This document shows positions 16,408 to 27,556 of a stretch of DNA of 64,000 nucleotides, piece by piece. Position 1 is the first letter of the stretch. Each line of letters opens with the position of its first letter. A program made the translations under genes and the position numbers. Source of the stretch: Sanguibacter gelidistatuariae. Lineage in GTDB: Bacteria > Actinomycetota > Actinomycetes > Actinomycetales > Cellulomonadaceae. Location of the stretch: contig NZ_FMYH01000001.1 in the NCBI RefSeq assembly GCF_900096585.1, positions 372,001-436,000 on the forward strand. The letters are read 5' to 3'. The notes below the pieces were generated by a model. That model saw only the letters and a program-made list of their open reading frames with translations, searched no databases and was not told where the DNA came from.

Positions 16408-16827
16408 TCAGGCGAAGTGAGAGTCGAGCGCTTCGACGATCCGCACGTCGCCGTCGAGCCACGGCACGTCGAAGAAGCTTGACGGCTGCAACCAGCGGAG
16501 CTCGTCGTGCTCGATGAGAGGCTCCGGCTCACCGCCGGTCACACGGGCGAACCAGAGCCGCATGACGTGGCGATCGGTGATCACCCAGGCCCCGTCGTCG
16601 GGTCCCACCAGCTCGCGCCCGAGGTCCACACGTACACCGAGCTCTTCGATGAGCTCGCGGTGCAGACCCTCGACGGGCGTCTCACCGGGATCGACCTTGC
16701 CGCCCGGGAACTCCCACCGGCCGGCGAGGTGCTCAGGGCGTGACCTCCGCGCAGCCAACAGGGCTGTCGGACGGGAGAGGTCGTCGACGATGACTGCGGC
16801 CACGACGAGAACAGGCTTGGCTGACAT
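16408..16827 (-). CDS. NUDIX hydrolase, MutT-like
   Basis: A 139-aa NUDIX protein, probably a nucleotide-sanitising pyrophosphatase. The Nudix box is complete: GGKVDPGETPVEGLHRELIEE then LGV. WEFPGGK upstream is MutT-like. ATG at 16827 (MSAKPVLVV) is preferred because the fold starts there; an ATG at 16857 adds 10 residues and would translate through a perfect palindrome. It lies 52 bp downstream of the mini-LuxR gene on the same strand. Confidence 0.88.
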   Translation of the reverse strand: MSAKPVLVVAAVIVDDLSRPTALLAARRSRPEHLAGRWEFPGGKVDPGETPVEGLHRELIEELGVRVDLGRELVGPDDGAWVITDRHVMRLWFARVTGGEPEPLIEHDELRWLQPSSFFDVPWLDGDVRIVEALDSHFA

Positions 16828-16850
16828 ACCTGAGATTCTCTCAGGTATGT
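16824..16850. promoter_or_regulatory. Perfect 12+3+12 palindrome at the NUDIX start
   Basis: ACATACCTGAGA-TTC-TCTCAGGTATGT, with no mismatch, spans the preferred NUDIX start codon and the gap to the mini-LuxR gene. It may be an operator for the LuxR-type protein encoded next to it, or a hairpin in the mRNA hiding the start. I do not recognise the motif. Confidence 0.55.
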
Positions 16851-16879
16851 CGATCATGCCGGGTCGTACCCGAGATCGG

Positions 16880-17125
16880 TCAGCCTTCGGCCTGGTACAG
16901 ACCGGCCGCGCGCGCCCACTCCACAGCCTCGGAACGGGTCGAGACGCCCAGCTTGCGGTACACGCTGCGCACCTGAGACTTCACAGTGTTCCGAGTCACG
17001 AACAACTTCGAGGCGATCTGCTCGAGCGTCACCTCTTCGGTGAGGTTGGACAGCACCACACGCTCACGCCGGGTGAGCGAGCCGCTCGACGTCTTGGCCG
17101 ATCCTGACAGCTCCATCGTGGTCAT
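16880..17125 (-). CDS. Minimal LuxR-type HTH regulator
   Basis: An 81-aa protein that is little more than a LuxR/GerE helix-turn-helix: LTRRERVVLSNLTEEVTLEQ..LFVTRNTVKSQVRSVYRKLG, about residues 18-70. There is no receiver or ligand domain. GGAGGAAGA directly precedes ATG at 17125, which decides the start against longer in-frame alternatives (up to 17200). It probably binds DNA constitutively or with a partner. The palindrome downstream at 16824-16850 is a candidate target. Confidence 0.8.
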   Translation of the reverse strand: MTTMELSGSAKTSSGSLTRRERVVLSNLTEEVTLEQIASKLFVTRNTVKSQVRSVYRKLGVSTRSEAVEWARAAGLYQAEG

Positions 17126-17509
17126 TCTTCCTCCAGCCATTCCCGGCGTCCCAGCGACTCTGGATTCGTGCCCGGTTACTTCTGTCACATGGAGAGACAT
17201 GCCTGCCGTCGATCTATGACGCGAATTTCACCCCGAGTTTTGGAAAGTTCCCCCACTGCGGGTGATGACAACATCCGATCGACTGTGTCCTCGCAGATCA
17301 GATGCCATTTCTGGTGGCTTTTGAGGACCCCTGCGAGCCGTGAATCTCTCCACAATCCCGTGAATATCCCTCTAATCCAACCATCATTTGACCCATCCGC
17401 ACTCCGGGAAAAACCGGCAGACAGTTGGATCTCCGGCCAACCGGGCGGCCCAGGTGGCGGTCGAGGCCAACTCTGGCATAGGATCCCTCTCCCATCCGTT
17501 ACCAGAACG
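17126..17509. other. Intergenic region between mini-LuxR gene and gcvH
   Basis: About 380 bp, less GC-rich than its surroundings, holding the promoter and leader of the mini-LuxR gene and the 3' flank of gcvH. I see no convincing gene or RNA; a 65-codon minus-strand frame at 17298-17495 lacks a Shine-Dalgarno and any recognisable composition. Confidence 0.5.
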
Positions 17510-17905
17510 TTAGAAACCGACCTTGGCCTCGTACTCCTGGGCAGACAGGACGGGTCCGACCTCGGTCACGTCGACCTTGATGAGCCAACCCGCCCCGTAG
17601 GGGTCGGAGTTGAGCAGCTCGGGGCTGTCCACGGCAGCCGAGTTGATCTCGACGACGGTGCCGCTGACCGGAGAGAACAGTTCCGAGACTGACTTGGTCG
17701 ACTCGACCTCGCCGATCACCGATCCGGCTGTGAGCTGGGTACCCACCGCGGGCAGCTCAAGGTAGACGATGTCCCCGAGGGCGTCCTGCGCGGTCCAGGT
17801 GATACCGATCGTCGCCGGGGAACCGTCTGTGAGCCACTCGTGCTCGACGGTGTAGGTGAGGTCTGCGGGGAAGTTCGACGGGGTGTTCGACGGGGTGTTC
17901 GACAT
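17510..17905 (-). CDS. gcvH: Glycine cleavage system H protein
   Basis: Lipoyl carrier that shuttles the aminomethyl group between GcvP, GcvT and lipoamide dehydrogenase. A 131-aa protein with the lipoylation motif [12 protein letters not shown] (Lys in ESTK) and YTVEHEWL near the N-terminus. The N-terminus carries a small NTPS repeat. It is the last gene of the gcvP-gcvT-gcvH set, 127 bp after gcvT, and is expected to be under the glycine riboswitch upstream of gcvP. Confidence 0.95.
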   Translation of the reverse strand: MSNTPSNTPSNFPADLTYTVEHEWLTDGSPATIGITWTAQDALGDIVYLELPAVGTQLTAGSVIGEVESTKSVSELFSPVSGTVVEINSAAVDSPELLNSDPYGAGWLIKVDVTEVGPVLSAQEYEAKVGF

Positions 17906-18032
17906 AGTGATCTCCAGAGGACGTTGAGCGGAAGGCTGAGAGAGAAGCTGGCGGGCCTGGGTGTGGAACGACTGACCTCATCGTTCCTCACGCAGGCCCA
18001 CGACCGCGAGATGAAACGCGGATCAGTTCCGG

Positions 18033-19174
18033 TCAGGAACGGGCCCGCCGGTAGAACGGCAGCTCGACGACCTCCACAGCCTCACCGCGGCCCCGCACGT
18101 CCACGGCCAACCGGGTGCCCACGGCGGAGACCTCGGGGGTGACGTAGGCGAGCGCGATCGGGTAGCCGAGCGTGGGGGACGGCGCCCCGGAAGTCACATG
18201 CCCGATGACGAGGTCAAGCTTGGTCGCGTCGAAGGCCACCGGGTAGCCGGCCCGCGCCGGGCGCCGCCCGTCGACCTTGAGACCGACGAGCACCCGTGCG
18301 GGCTCGGAGCCCTTGCGCGAGGCCAGCGCGGCGCGTCCCACGAAGGCCAGCGGCTCGCCGTCGGGCCCGGTCTTGTCCAGGCGGACGACGCGGCCCAGGC
18401 CAGCCTCGTAGGGCGTGGTGGTGAGGTCGAGCTCGTGGCCGTAGAGCGGCATGCCCGCCTCCAAGCGCAGGCTGTCCCGGCAGGACAGCCCCGCCGGCAC
18501 GAGGCCGACCGGGGCGCCCTGGGCGAGCAGCGCACGCCACAGCTCCACCGCCTGGCCGCCCGGGACGAACAGCTCGAAGCCGTCCTCGCCGGTGTACCCG
18601 GTCCGGGCGACGAGCACGTCAAGACCGGCCACGACCGCCGTCGTGATCGCGTAGTACTTGAGCCCAGCGATCGCGGCGGCGGTCTCGGGGCTGGCCAGGG
18701 CGGTGACGATGCCCTCGGCGAGCGGACCCTGGACGGCGATGAGCGCAGTCTCGGGCGAGGTGAAGATGACCTCGGCGGTGAAGTTCCGCACCCGCTCGAC
18801 AAGCTCGCCGAAGACGACGTCGGCGTTGCCGGCGTTGGCCACGACGAGGAACTCGGTCTCGCCGGTGCGGTAGACGACGAGGTCGTCGATCACCGCGCCG
18901 TCCTCTTGCGCGATCATCGAGTAGCGGGCCCGGCCCACCTCGAGGGTGCTCAGCCAGCCCACGAGGGCGTAGTCGAGCGCGGCGCCCGCACCGGTCCCAG
19001 TCACGGTGATCTCGCCCATGTGGGAGAGGTCGAACAGTCCCGCGGCGGAGCGCACCGCGTTGTGCTCGGCGAGGTCGGAGCCGTAGCGCAGCGGCATCTG
19101 CCAGCCGCCGAAGGCCGTCATGGACGCACCGAGGGCCACGTGCTCCTCGTGCAGCGGGGTGAACCGTTCGGTGC

Positions 19175-19178
<4 letters not shown>
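18033..19178 (-). CDS. gcvT: Glycine cleavage system T protein (aminomethyltransferase)
   Basis: Transfers the methylene unit from H-protein-bound aminomethyl to tetrahydrofolate, releasing ammonia. A 381-aa protein with the usual family landmarks: [49 protein letters not shown] and [19 protein letters not shown]. The ATG overlaps the gcvP stop as ATGA (19175-19178), so translation is coupled. Confidence 0.95.
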
Positions 19179-22210
<3,032 letters not shown>

Positions 22211-22310
22211 GGGAGGCTCCTGTGCAGTCGGGGACGGCGGTAACCGGACCCCATGGTCATGGATCCTCCCCGCTCTGTCATCGGACCCGTGCCGCCTGGG
22301 CTGGGCCCGG

Positions 22311-22530
22311 TTGGGAGGGTCTACCTGAGAGTTTGGCCCGCGATGGTGGGCGGGCTTGCCCCTTCGGTGAGGCAGGCGGCGGGGTCCCGGGAAGGGGACT
22401 GCCGACGTCGGACCTGCTGTTCAGAGTTGCCTTGCCGCGGCGGTACATGGGCCTGAGAGTTTCCCGGGGAGGGTTTGCTCCTTCGGCGCCTGAGGTGGTG
22501 GGTGGCCGGTCAGGACTCTCCCACCGCGGT
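22311..22530 (-). ncRNA. Tandem glycine riboswitch (gcvT motif) upstream of gcvP
   Basis: Two aptamers read on the minus strand. Aptamer 1: GTGGGAGAGTCCTG (22527-22511), CGCCGAAGGAGCAA (about 22488-22474), AAACTCTCAGG (22462-22452). Aptamer 2: CTCACCGAAGGGGCAAG (22371-22355), AAACTCTCAGGTA (22334-22322). These conserved blocks in this order define the cooperative glycine riboswitch. It ends about 100 bp before the gcvP GTG and should switch on the cleavage system when glycine is high. Confidence 0.93.
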
Positions 22531-22596
22531 TCGAACGGCGCTGTATGTGGTTGTGAGACCAAGCGTACCGGGCGGTGGGAGCGTCGAGGCTGGCGG

Positions 22597-23088
22597 TCAC
22601 ATCGTGAGCATCACGTCCTGTGCGGTGCAGTCGCCGGCCGCGGCGAAGACCGCGTCCTTGAGGATGTCCATGCTCTCCTCGGTGTCGTTCCCGGAACCGG
22701 CGTCGAGCGCAATCAGATACAGCGGGGCGAAGAGGAAGCGCGTCTCGTCCGGTGCGCTCAGCTGGGCGGCCACGGCGCGGTCGGCGATGTCGCCGTAGCC
22801 GTCGGATTCAGCGGGGTCGACGAGCCTGAGGTCGGCCATGATCGTGTTGAACTCTTCGCAGGAGGACTTCACGGTGGTCGTGGCGCCGTCGGTGAGATCG
22901 GTCTCGTCCTCGGTCGCCTCGTCGTCGGGCGTCTCATCCTCGGGCGTCTCGTCATCCGAGGCTGACGTGGTGTCCGTCGGGGACGAGGGCTGGGGGTCCG
23001 TGTCGGAGGAGCTTGAGGAGCAGGCACCCATCGCCAGGACCAGCCCGAGCGACAGCGTGGTTGCAGCAACGGTTCGAGCGATCAGCAT
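22597..23088 (-). CDS. Putative lipoprotein with acidic linker
   Basis: A 163-aa product. Residues 1-21 form a signal peptide with a lipobox-like MGAC, so Cys22 should be lipidated although Met at -3 is unusual. An Asp/Glu/Thr-rich linker follows (about 25-70) and then a small domain with two Cys (SSCEEF and AAGDCTAQD), possibly a disulfide. GAGGAA precedes the ATG at 23088; longer open frames upstream lack support. The function is unknown, presumably at the outer face of the membrane. Confidence 0.75.
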   Translation of the reverse strand: MLIARTVAATTLSLGLVLAMGACSSSSSDTDPQPSSPTDTTSASDDETPEDETPDDEATEDETDLTDGATTTVKSSCEEFNTIMADLRLVDPAESDGYGDIADRAVAAQLSAPDETRFLFAPLYLIALDAGSGNDTEESMDILKDAVFAAAGDCTAQDVMLTM

Positions 23089-23207
23089 GGGGTTCCTCGT
23101 CGTCTGAGGTCGCCGACCCGGGGGCCGCGACCTGTCCAGGATGGTCTCCCACAAAACTACCCGCGGACACGGCCCGCAGACCGCCCCCTGCATGGGGACT
23201 AGTCCCC

Positions 23208-23393
23208 TCAGGTCCGCAGTCCGAGGACGACAACGATCGTCACCGCAGTGACGAGGGCGAACCCGAACGCGAGCATCAGGGCGACTCCGACGCCGCGCGC
23301 AACCCTGCCAGAGGTAGTACGGCACCGGCGAGTTCCCGGGCGCCGGTCGGCCGTTGTCCTCTCCTGCGCGACGCCGGTTGCCGGGTCCCGCAC
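23208..23393 (-). CDS. Small single-span membrane protein, hypothetical
   Basis: A 61-aa product: a basic cytoplasmic N-terminus of about 32 residues, then one hydrophobic helix (GVALMLAFGFALVTAVTIVVVL) and a short tail. The GTG start directly follows the TGA of the aminotransferase gene (TGAGTG), suggesting translational coupling. No family is recognised; it could be non-coding. Confidence 0.5.
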   Translation of the reverse strand: MRDPATGVAQERTTADRRPGTRRCRTTSGRVARGVGVALMLAFGFALVTAVTIVVVLGLRT

Positions 23394-24599
23394 TCACGTC
23401 GCGGACGGGCCCTCGAGCGTGGCCTGCCACGCGACGATCCGATCAACCGCCTCGGCCACGACCTCGGGCGCGGCCGCGAAGGACAGCCGGACCCAGTCCT
23501 TGCCGCGGACGGCGTCGAAGTCGGTCCCCGGGGTGAGCGCAACCCCGGTCTCGGCGAGCAGCCGCGCGCACCAGGTGACCGAGTCGAGGCCGGACCGGGA
23601 CACGTCCGCGTAGACGTAGAACGCGCCGTCGGCCGGGGCGACCGGTCCCCAGCCGAGCTCGTCGAGCCGGTCGAGCACGAGGCGCCGGGACGTGGCGTAC
23701 TGCTCGACGTTCTCCCGCGCGGCGGCGTAGCCCTCCTCGCTGAAGGCGGCCGTGCCTGCGTGCTGGGCGAGGGCCGGCGGGCACAGCGCGACGTTGCCGG
23801 CGAGCGCGTCGACGGGGGTCACGAGGTCGTCGGGGAGCAGCAGCCAGCCCAGGCGCCAGCCGGTCATCGCCCAGTACTTGGAGAAGGAGTTGACGACGAC
23901 GGCCCCGCCGCCGAGGTACGCCGCCGCGGTCGCGGCGCCGGCGCCCGGGGCTGCCAGGCCATCCGGCCCGTAGGTGATCCCGTGGTAGATCTCGTCGCTG
24001 ATCAGGCGGACGTCGAAATCTTCGCACCAGGCCGCGAGCGCGGCGAGCTCGTCGGCGGGGAGCATGGTCCCGGTCGGGTTTGCCGGGCTCGCAATGATCA
24101 GGCCGTCCAGGCCACCCTCGTAGTAGGCCTGCTGCAGCTGGGACACGGTCGGCTGGTACCGGGTCTCGGGGCCGCAGTCGAGCTCGACGACCTCGCAGCC
24201 CAGCGAGGTGAGGATGTTGCGGTAGGCGGGGTAGCCCGGGCGGGCCAGCGCAACCCGGTCCCCCACGTCGAAGGCGGCGAGGAAGGCGAGCATGAACCCG
24301 CCCGAGGACCCGGTGGTCACGGCGACCTGCGCGGGTGAGATCTCGACGTCGTACCAGCGGGCGTAGTGGTCGGCGATCGCCTGGCGCAGGGCCGGGGCGC
24401 CCATCGCCTCGGTGTAGCCGAGGTCACCCGCGGTGAGCAGGTCGATCGCCCTGCGGCGCACGGCCTCCGAGGCGCCCGTCGCCGGCTCGCCGGCGCACAG
24501 GTTGAGCACGGAGCGACCCGAGTCGCGCAGCGCGTTCGCCGCGGCGAGCACCTCCATGACCGCGAACGCCGGGACCTGGGACCGACCGGAGATCTTCAT
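23394..24599 (-). CDS. PLP-dependent class I/II aminotransferase
   Basis: A 401-aa fold-type I aminotransferase. Landmarks are LNLCAGEPATGA, GYTEAMGAPALRQAIADHY, ASPANPTGTMLPADEL, SDEIYHGITY and the PLP-lysine motif SFSKYWAMTGWRLGW. It resembles aspartate/alanine-type enzymes; the substrate cannot be told from sequence. GGAGG lies 8 nt before ATG 24599. A palindromic element lies just upstream. Confidence 0.9.
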   Translation of the reverse strand: MKISGRSQVPAFAVMEVLAAANALRDSGRSVLNLCAGEPATGASEAVRRRAIDLLTAGDLGYTEAMGAPALRQAIADHYARWYDVEISPAQVAVTTGSSGGFMLAFLAAFDVGDRVALARPGYPAYRNILTSLGCEVVELDCGPETRYQPTVSQLQQAYYEGGLDGLIIASPANPTGTMLPADELAALAAWCEDFDVRLISDEIYHGITYGPDGLAAPGAGAATAAAYLGGGAVVVNSFSKYWAMTGWRLGWLLLPDDLVTPVDALAGNVALCPPALAQHAGTAAFSEEGYAAARENVEQYATSRRLVLDRLDELGWGPVAPADGAFYVYADVSRSGLDSVTWCARLLAETGVALTPGTDFDAVRGKDWVRLSFAAAPEVVAEAVDRIVAWQATLEGPSAT

Positions 24600-24664
24600 G
24601 CCGCCATCCTCCCCCATCCCCCTCGCCAGAGGCAGGCAAGCCCCTCGCCGAGCGCGGGGACAGA

Positions 24665-24734
24665 CTCCGCTGAGTGCGGGGAAACGGCTGCCCAAACCGG
24701 ACATGAGGCAGCCATTTGACCGCACTCAGCGGAG
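24665..24734. repeat. Palindromic repeat element, copy 2 (inverted relative to copy 1)
   Basis: Outer arms CTCCGCTGAGTGCGG (24665-24679) and complement (24720-24734); inner arms GGCTGCC (24686-24692) and complement (24707-24713); the loop CAAACCGGACATGA is the reverse complement of the copy 1 loop. It overlaps the stop codon of the App1-like gene, whose TGA is part of the outer arm. Confidence 0.8.
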
Positions 24735-25874
24735 GGGGAGGATGCCGGCGGCGCGCAGGCGGCGGGCGAGGGTCTGGCCGTCGGGGCCGCGGACCTCCGG
24801 GACGGTCGTCCCGGTCACCGTCCCGCCGTCGGGCCGCGCGGCGTCGGCGGCCGTGGGGGCGCCGTGGGCGAACACGTGCTCGCTCGAGGACAGCTCACGG
24901 ATGACGACGGCGCGCACCGCGCTCGGGTGCGCGCGGGCGAAGTCGCGGTAGATCTGCGGGTCGCGCTGGCCGTCGTCGCCCACCAGGACCCACCGGATGT
25001 GCGGGAGCTCGGCCGCGAGCCGGTCGAGGGCCTGGCGCTTGTGCTCGGGGCCGCTGCGGAACAGTCCCGTGTTCGTCGGTCCCCAGTCGGTGAGCAGCAA
25101 CGGCCCGGCCGGGAAGCGGTGGTGGGCGAGGAACCGGCGCAGCGCGGGCGCGACGTTCCACGCGTTCGTGGACAGGTAGACCACCGGCATGGCGGCGTCG
25201 AGCCCGCCCAGCTCGGCGTAGAGCTGCGACATCCCCGGGACGGGAAGCCGTGCGTCCTCGTGCAGCACGAGGAGGTTCCAGATCGCGCTCAGCGGCCGCG
25301 GCAGCATGGTCACCATGACCGTGTCGTCGACGTCGCTCAGCAGGCCGGTGCACGGCCGCGTGGAGATCACCCGGACTGGCGCGAGCACGGCCGGGCCGCC
25401 CTCCGGGAGGATCCGGACGTCGTGCCACCCCTCCCCCAGCGTCGCCGGGAGGGTCACGTCGATGTAGCCGCCTCGGTCGGTCAGGACCTCGTGCACCGCG
25501 CCGCCTACGACCACCTGGACCCGCGTTCCCGGGAGCTGGGCGGTGACGAAGCTGCGCCAGCCACGCACGGCGCGCAGCGTCTCGGGCGTCCTCATGCGGG
25601 CCCGACGGCGCCGCAGCTGGGGGGCGGAGTCCTTGGGCTGGGCCGTGGGGTCGCTCGCCTGGTTGCCGCCGGAGGCCGACGGCGCGGGCGCGAGCATGAC
25701 CCGCGCCAGGACCCGAATCCACCCCGGATCCGCTCCCGGAGCCAGCCCGTACCCCGCGTACGGCTCGACCCGCGGGCTCCATCCGCGTCGCCTCAGGGCC
25801 GTGGCCAGCCCGCGGTCGAAGCGCGACTCCCACCGCCCGGCCCAGTGCGGTCTGCTCGACGCCTCGGTGCCCAT
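24726..25874 (-). CDS. App1-like phosphatase (DUF2183 domain)
   Basis: A 382-aa protein with a C-terminal HAD-like DUF2183 domain related to yeast phosphatidate phosphatase App1. The DxDxT motif is LLSDVDDTVMVT (about residue 190) and a later motif is LVGDDGQRDPQIY. The N-terminal half holds an Arg-rich region and a beta-sandwich-like part (LPGTRVQVVVGG...GYIDVTLPA). The substrate in bacteria is not established. ATG at 25874 is chosen because only 68 bp separate it from the upstream phosphatase gene; no strong Shine-Dalgarno is seen. The stop codon lies inside palindromic copy 2. Confidence 0.82.
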   Translation of the reverse strand: MGTEASSRPHWAGRWESRFDRGLATALRRRGWSPRVEPYAGYGLAPGADPGWIRVLARVMLAPAPSASGGNQASDPTAQPKDSAPQLRRRRARMRTPETLRAVRGWRSFVTAQLPGTRVQVVVGGAVHEVLTDRGGYIDVTLPATLGEGWHDVRILPEGGPAVLAPVRVISTRPCTGLLSDVDDTVMVTMLPRPLSAIWNLLVLHEDARLPVPGMSQLYAELGGLDAAMPVVYLSTNAWNVAPALRRFLAHHRFPAGPLLLTDWGPTNTGLFRSGPEHKRQALDRLAAELPHIRWVLVGDDGQRDPQIYRDFARAHPSAVRAVVIRELSSSEHVFAHGAPTAADAARPDGGTVTGTTVPEVRGPDGQTLARRLRAAGILPLR

Positions 25875-25942
25875 GCACACGCAGTCTTCCAGGCCCGCCC
25901 GGCTCCTGCCCGACGCCGCTCGTGACGACCTTCGGCTGAGGC

Positions 25943-26488
25943 CTACGCCTCCTCGGACGTGGGTTCGCCCAGCCGGGCCCGCGTCCACTCCACGATTCCG
26001 TCTGCCGCGGCCTCGATCTGGCTCAGGCACTCCTGGAAGTCGGTCAGGTCCCCGTACCAGGGGTCCTCGACGTCGAGGAGGCTCTCCTGGGAGGAGTCCT
26101 TGGTGCGGGGCGCGCCCGGGTCGAAGGTGCGGAACATGACGATGTCCGCGGCGGCGTCGGGCAGGCCGTGGCGGAGGGCGAGGCGGCGCAGCTCGGCGGC
26201 GTGCGCGGCGGTCATCGGCAGCACGAGGTCCCGCTCGACGAGGTCCTCGGGGCGGACCCGGCGGGCGCTGTGCCCCTCGAGCGCGGCGTCGGAGTACCCG
26301 GCCGCCGCCAGCACCTCCCGGGCCCGGCGGTCGATCGGCCGGCCCTGCTCCTCGGAGCTGATCCCGGTCGAGTCGACGACGACGCGGTCGCCGAAGCCCG
26401 CGGCCTCGAGCCGTTCCCGCAGGACGACCTCAGCCATGGGCGAGCGGCAGATGTTGCCCGTGCAGACCGTCATGATGCGCAGCGTCAT
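25943..26488 (-). CDS. Low molecular weight protein tyrosine phosphatase
   Basis: A 181-aa phosphatase with the P-loop C9-TGNIC-R15-SP near the N-terminus and the general-acid motif DPWYGD near residue 140. In actinobacteria such enzymes dephosphorylate tyrosine in envelope-polysaccharide or signalling proteins; the partner here is unknown. The ATG at 26488 follows a GGGGG run. The App1-like gene follows on the same strand. Confidence 0.9.
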   Translation of the reverse strand: MTLRIMTVCTGNICRSPMAEVVLRERLEAAGFGDRVVVDSTGISSEEQGRPIDRRAREVLAAAGYSDAALEGHSARRVRPEDLVERDLVLPMTAAHAAELRRLALRHGLPDAAADIVMFRTFDPGAPRTKDSSQESLLDVEDPWYGDLTDFQECLSQIEAAADGIVEWTRARLGEPTSEEA

Positions 26489-26572
26489 GCCCCCATGATG
26501 CCCGAGACGCCCCTTCGACAGTGCATCGACGAACAGTGAGACCCCGAGCGGAAAACTGCGCCGGAAAATACC

Positions 26573-26601
26573 TTGAGCCCTAGACCTGTCAGGCGTAACG
26601 T
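26573..26601 (+). promoter_or_regulatory. Sigma70-type promoter of the small transcription unit
   Basis: TTGAGC at 26573-26578 and TAACGT at 26596-26601, with an exact 17-bp spacer, point to a transcript starting near 26608. Confidence 0.6.
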
Positions 26602-26635
26602 CGCTGGAACCAGACGAAAGGAGGTGGTCCACAAC

Positions 26636-26674
26636 ATGATTTTTCCTAGGACACATGAGGTGGCGTCCCGCTAG
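26636..26674 (+). CDS. Twelve-codon ORF with extended Shine-Dalgarno
   Basis: MIFPRTHEVASR followed by TAG. The upstream GAAAGGAGGTGGTCCA (26616-26631) can pair with nearly the whole 3' tail of 16S rRNA, with one G-U pair, far longer than any other ribosome-binding site here. The stop lies inside the hairpin that follows. It is too short for ordinary annotation, but the promoter, ribosome site and terminator argue that it is expressed. Confidence 0.5.
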   Translation: MIFPRTHEVASR

Positions 26675-26700
26675 TCGCCGTCAGGCGAGGGACGCTGCCG

Positions 26701-26768
26701 AAGCCCGTGGGAGCCGCGAGTTCGTCCGCCGCGGCAGGTGGGGAGACTCACCAGCCCACGGGCTTTTT
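26701..26768 (+). terminator. Multibranched Rho-independent terminator
   Basis: An 11-bp closing stem with a T5 tract at 26764-26768 and two internal hairpins. Without the T-tract it may also end the convergent ABC-transporter operon on the minus strand, whose last stop is at 26789. Confidence 0.75.
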
Positions 26769-26788
26769 CATGCTCACCCGCCCATCAC

Positions 26789-27556
26789 CTACGCCGCCGA
26801 CCCGATCGCCTCCTCCACCCCGAGCTCGAGGAGCAGCTGACGGCGCAGGTCGCCGAAGCCGGGAACCCCGCGTCGGCGGGGCTTGGCGAAGGGCACGACG
26901 TGCTCGACCCCGACCTTGCCCTCCTGCAGCACGACGATGCGGTCCGCGAGCAGGATCGCCTCGTCGACGTCGTGGGTCACCAGCAGGACCGCCGGGCGGT
27001 GCTGGGCCCGCAGGTCCGCCACGAGGGCCTGCATCTTGATCCGGGTGAGCGCGTCCAGGGCCGCGAAGGGCTCGTCGAGGAGCAGCAGCTCCGGCTCGCG
27101 GACCAGCGCCCTGGCCAGGGCGACGCGCTGCGCCTCACCGCCGGAGAGCGTCGTCGGCCAGGCGCGTTCGCGCCCACCCAGGCCCACCTCGCTCAGTGCG
27201 GCGGCCGCGGCCGCGCGGACCGCGCGGGTGCGCGGCTGACCGAGGGTGACGTTGGCCCCCACCCGTTTGGCCGAGATGAGCCGCGGCTCCTGGTAGACGA
27301 CGGTCCGTCGCCGCGGGGTCAGGACGGTCCCGGAGTCGGTCGGCTCGAGGCCGGCGAGGATCCTCAGGAACGTCGTCTTGCCGCTGCCGCTCGCACCGAG
27401 CAGGGCCACGAACTCCCCCGGGGCGATGTCCAGGGTGAAGCCGTCGAGGATCGTCCGGTCGCCGAAGGTCTTGGTCACGGACTCGACGTGGACGGCGAGG
27501 CGACCGGTGGGACGAGCCTCGGTCGAGGCCTGCTGGACCTGTGCAGAGGGGGTCAT
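26789..27556 (-). CDS. ABC transporter ATP-binding protein, sulfonate/nitrate/taurine type
   Basis: A 255-aa ATPase energising import. Walker A is GASGSGKTT, the signature is LSGGEAQRVALARAL, Walker B LLLLDEPFAALD, the Q-loop VVYQEPRL and the switch VTHDVDEA. It is closest to SsuB/TauB/NrtD ATPases by pattern. It is the last gene of a five-gene operon, and its ATG overlaps the permease stop (27553-27556). Confidence 0.9.
   Translation of the reverse strand: MTPSAQVQQASTEARPTGRLAVHVESVTKTFGDRTILDGFTLDIAPGEFVALLGASGSGKTTFLRILAGLEPTDSGTVLTPRRRTVVYQEPRLISAKRVGANVTLGQPRTRAVRAAAAAALSEVGLGGRERAWPTTLSGGEAQRVALARALVREPELLLLDEPFAALDALTRIKMQALVADLRAQHRPAVLLVTHDVDEAILLADRIVVLQEGKVGVEHVVPFAKPRRRGVPGFGDLRRQLLLELGVEEAIGSAA

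Larger units (their letters stand above)
26608..26768 (+). ncRNA. Structured small RNA with embedded mini-ORF
   Basis: Predicted transcript about 160 nt. After the long Shine-Dalgarno and the 12-codon ORF, a hairpin GCGTCCC/GGGACGC (26663-26669 with 26689-26695) encloses TCGCC/GGCGA with a GTCA loop and covers the ORF stop. A closing stem AAGCCCGTGGG (26701-26711) with its exact complement (26755-26765) then encloses two further hairpins (GCCGCG..CGCGGC and GGTG..CACC) and ends in TTTTT. I know no Rfam family that matches. It may be a leader-attenuator type RNA or a mini-mRNA. Confidence 0.55.

Noticed and set aside
17298-17495. 65-codon minus-strand frame upstream of gcvH region
   Set aside because: No Shine-Dalgarno, no domain and unusual composition; it lies in a promoter-like region.
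26655-26840. Arg-rich 61-codon frame over the small RNA terminator
   Set aside because: It runs through the terminator T-tract and has no homology signal; the 12-codon ORF has the far better ribosome site.
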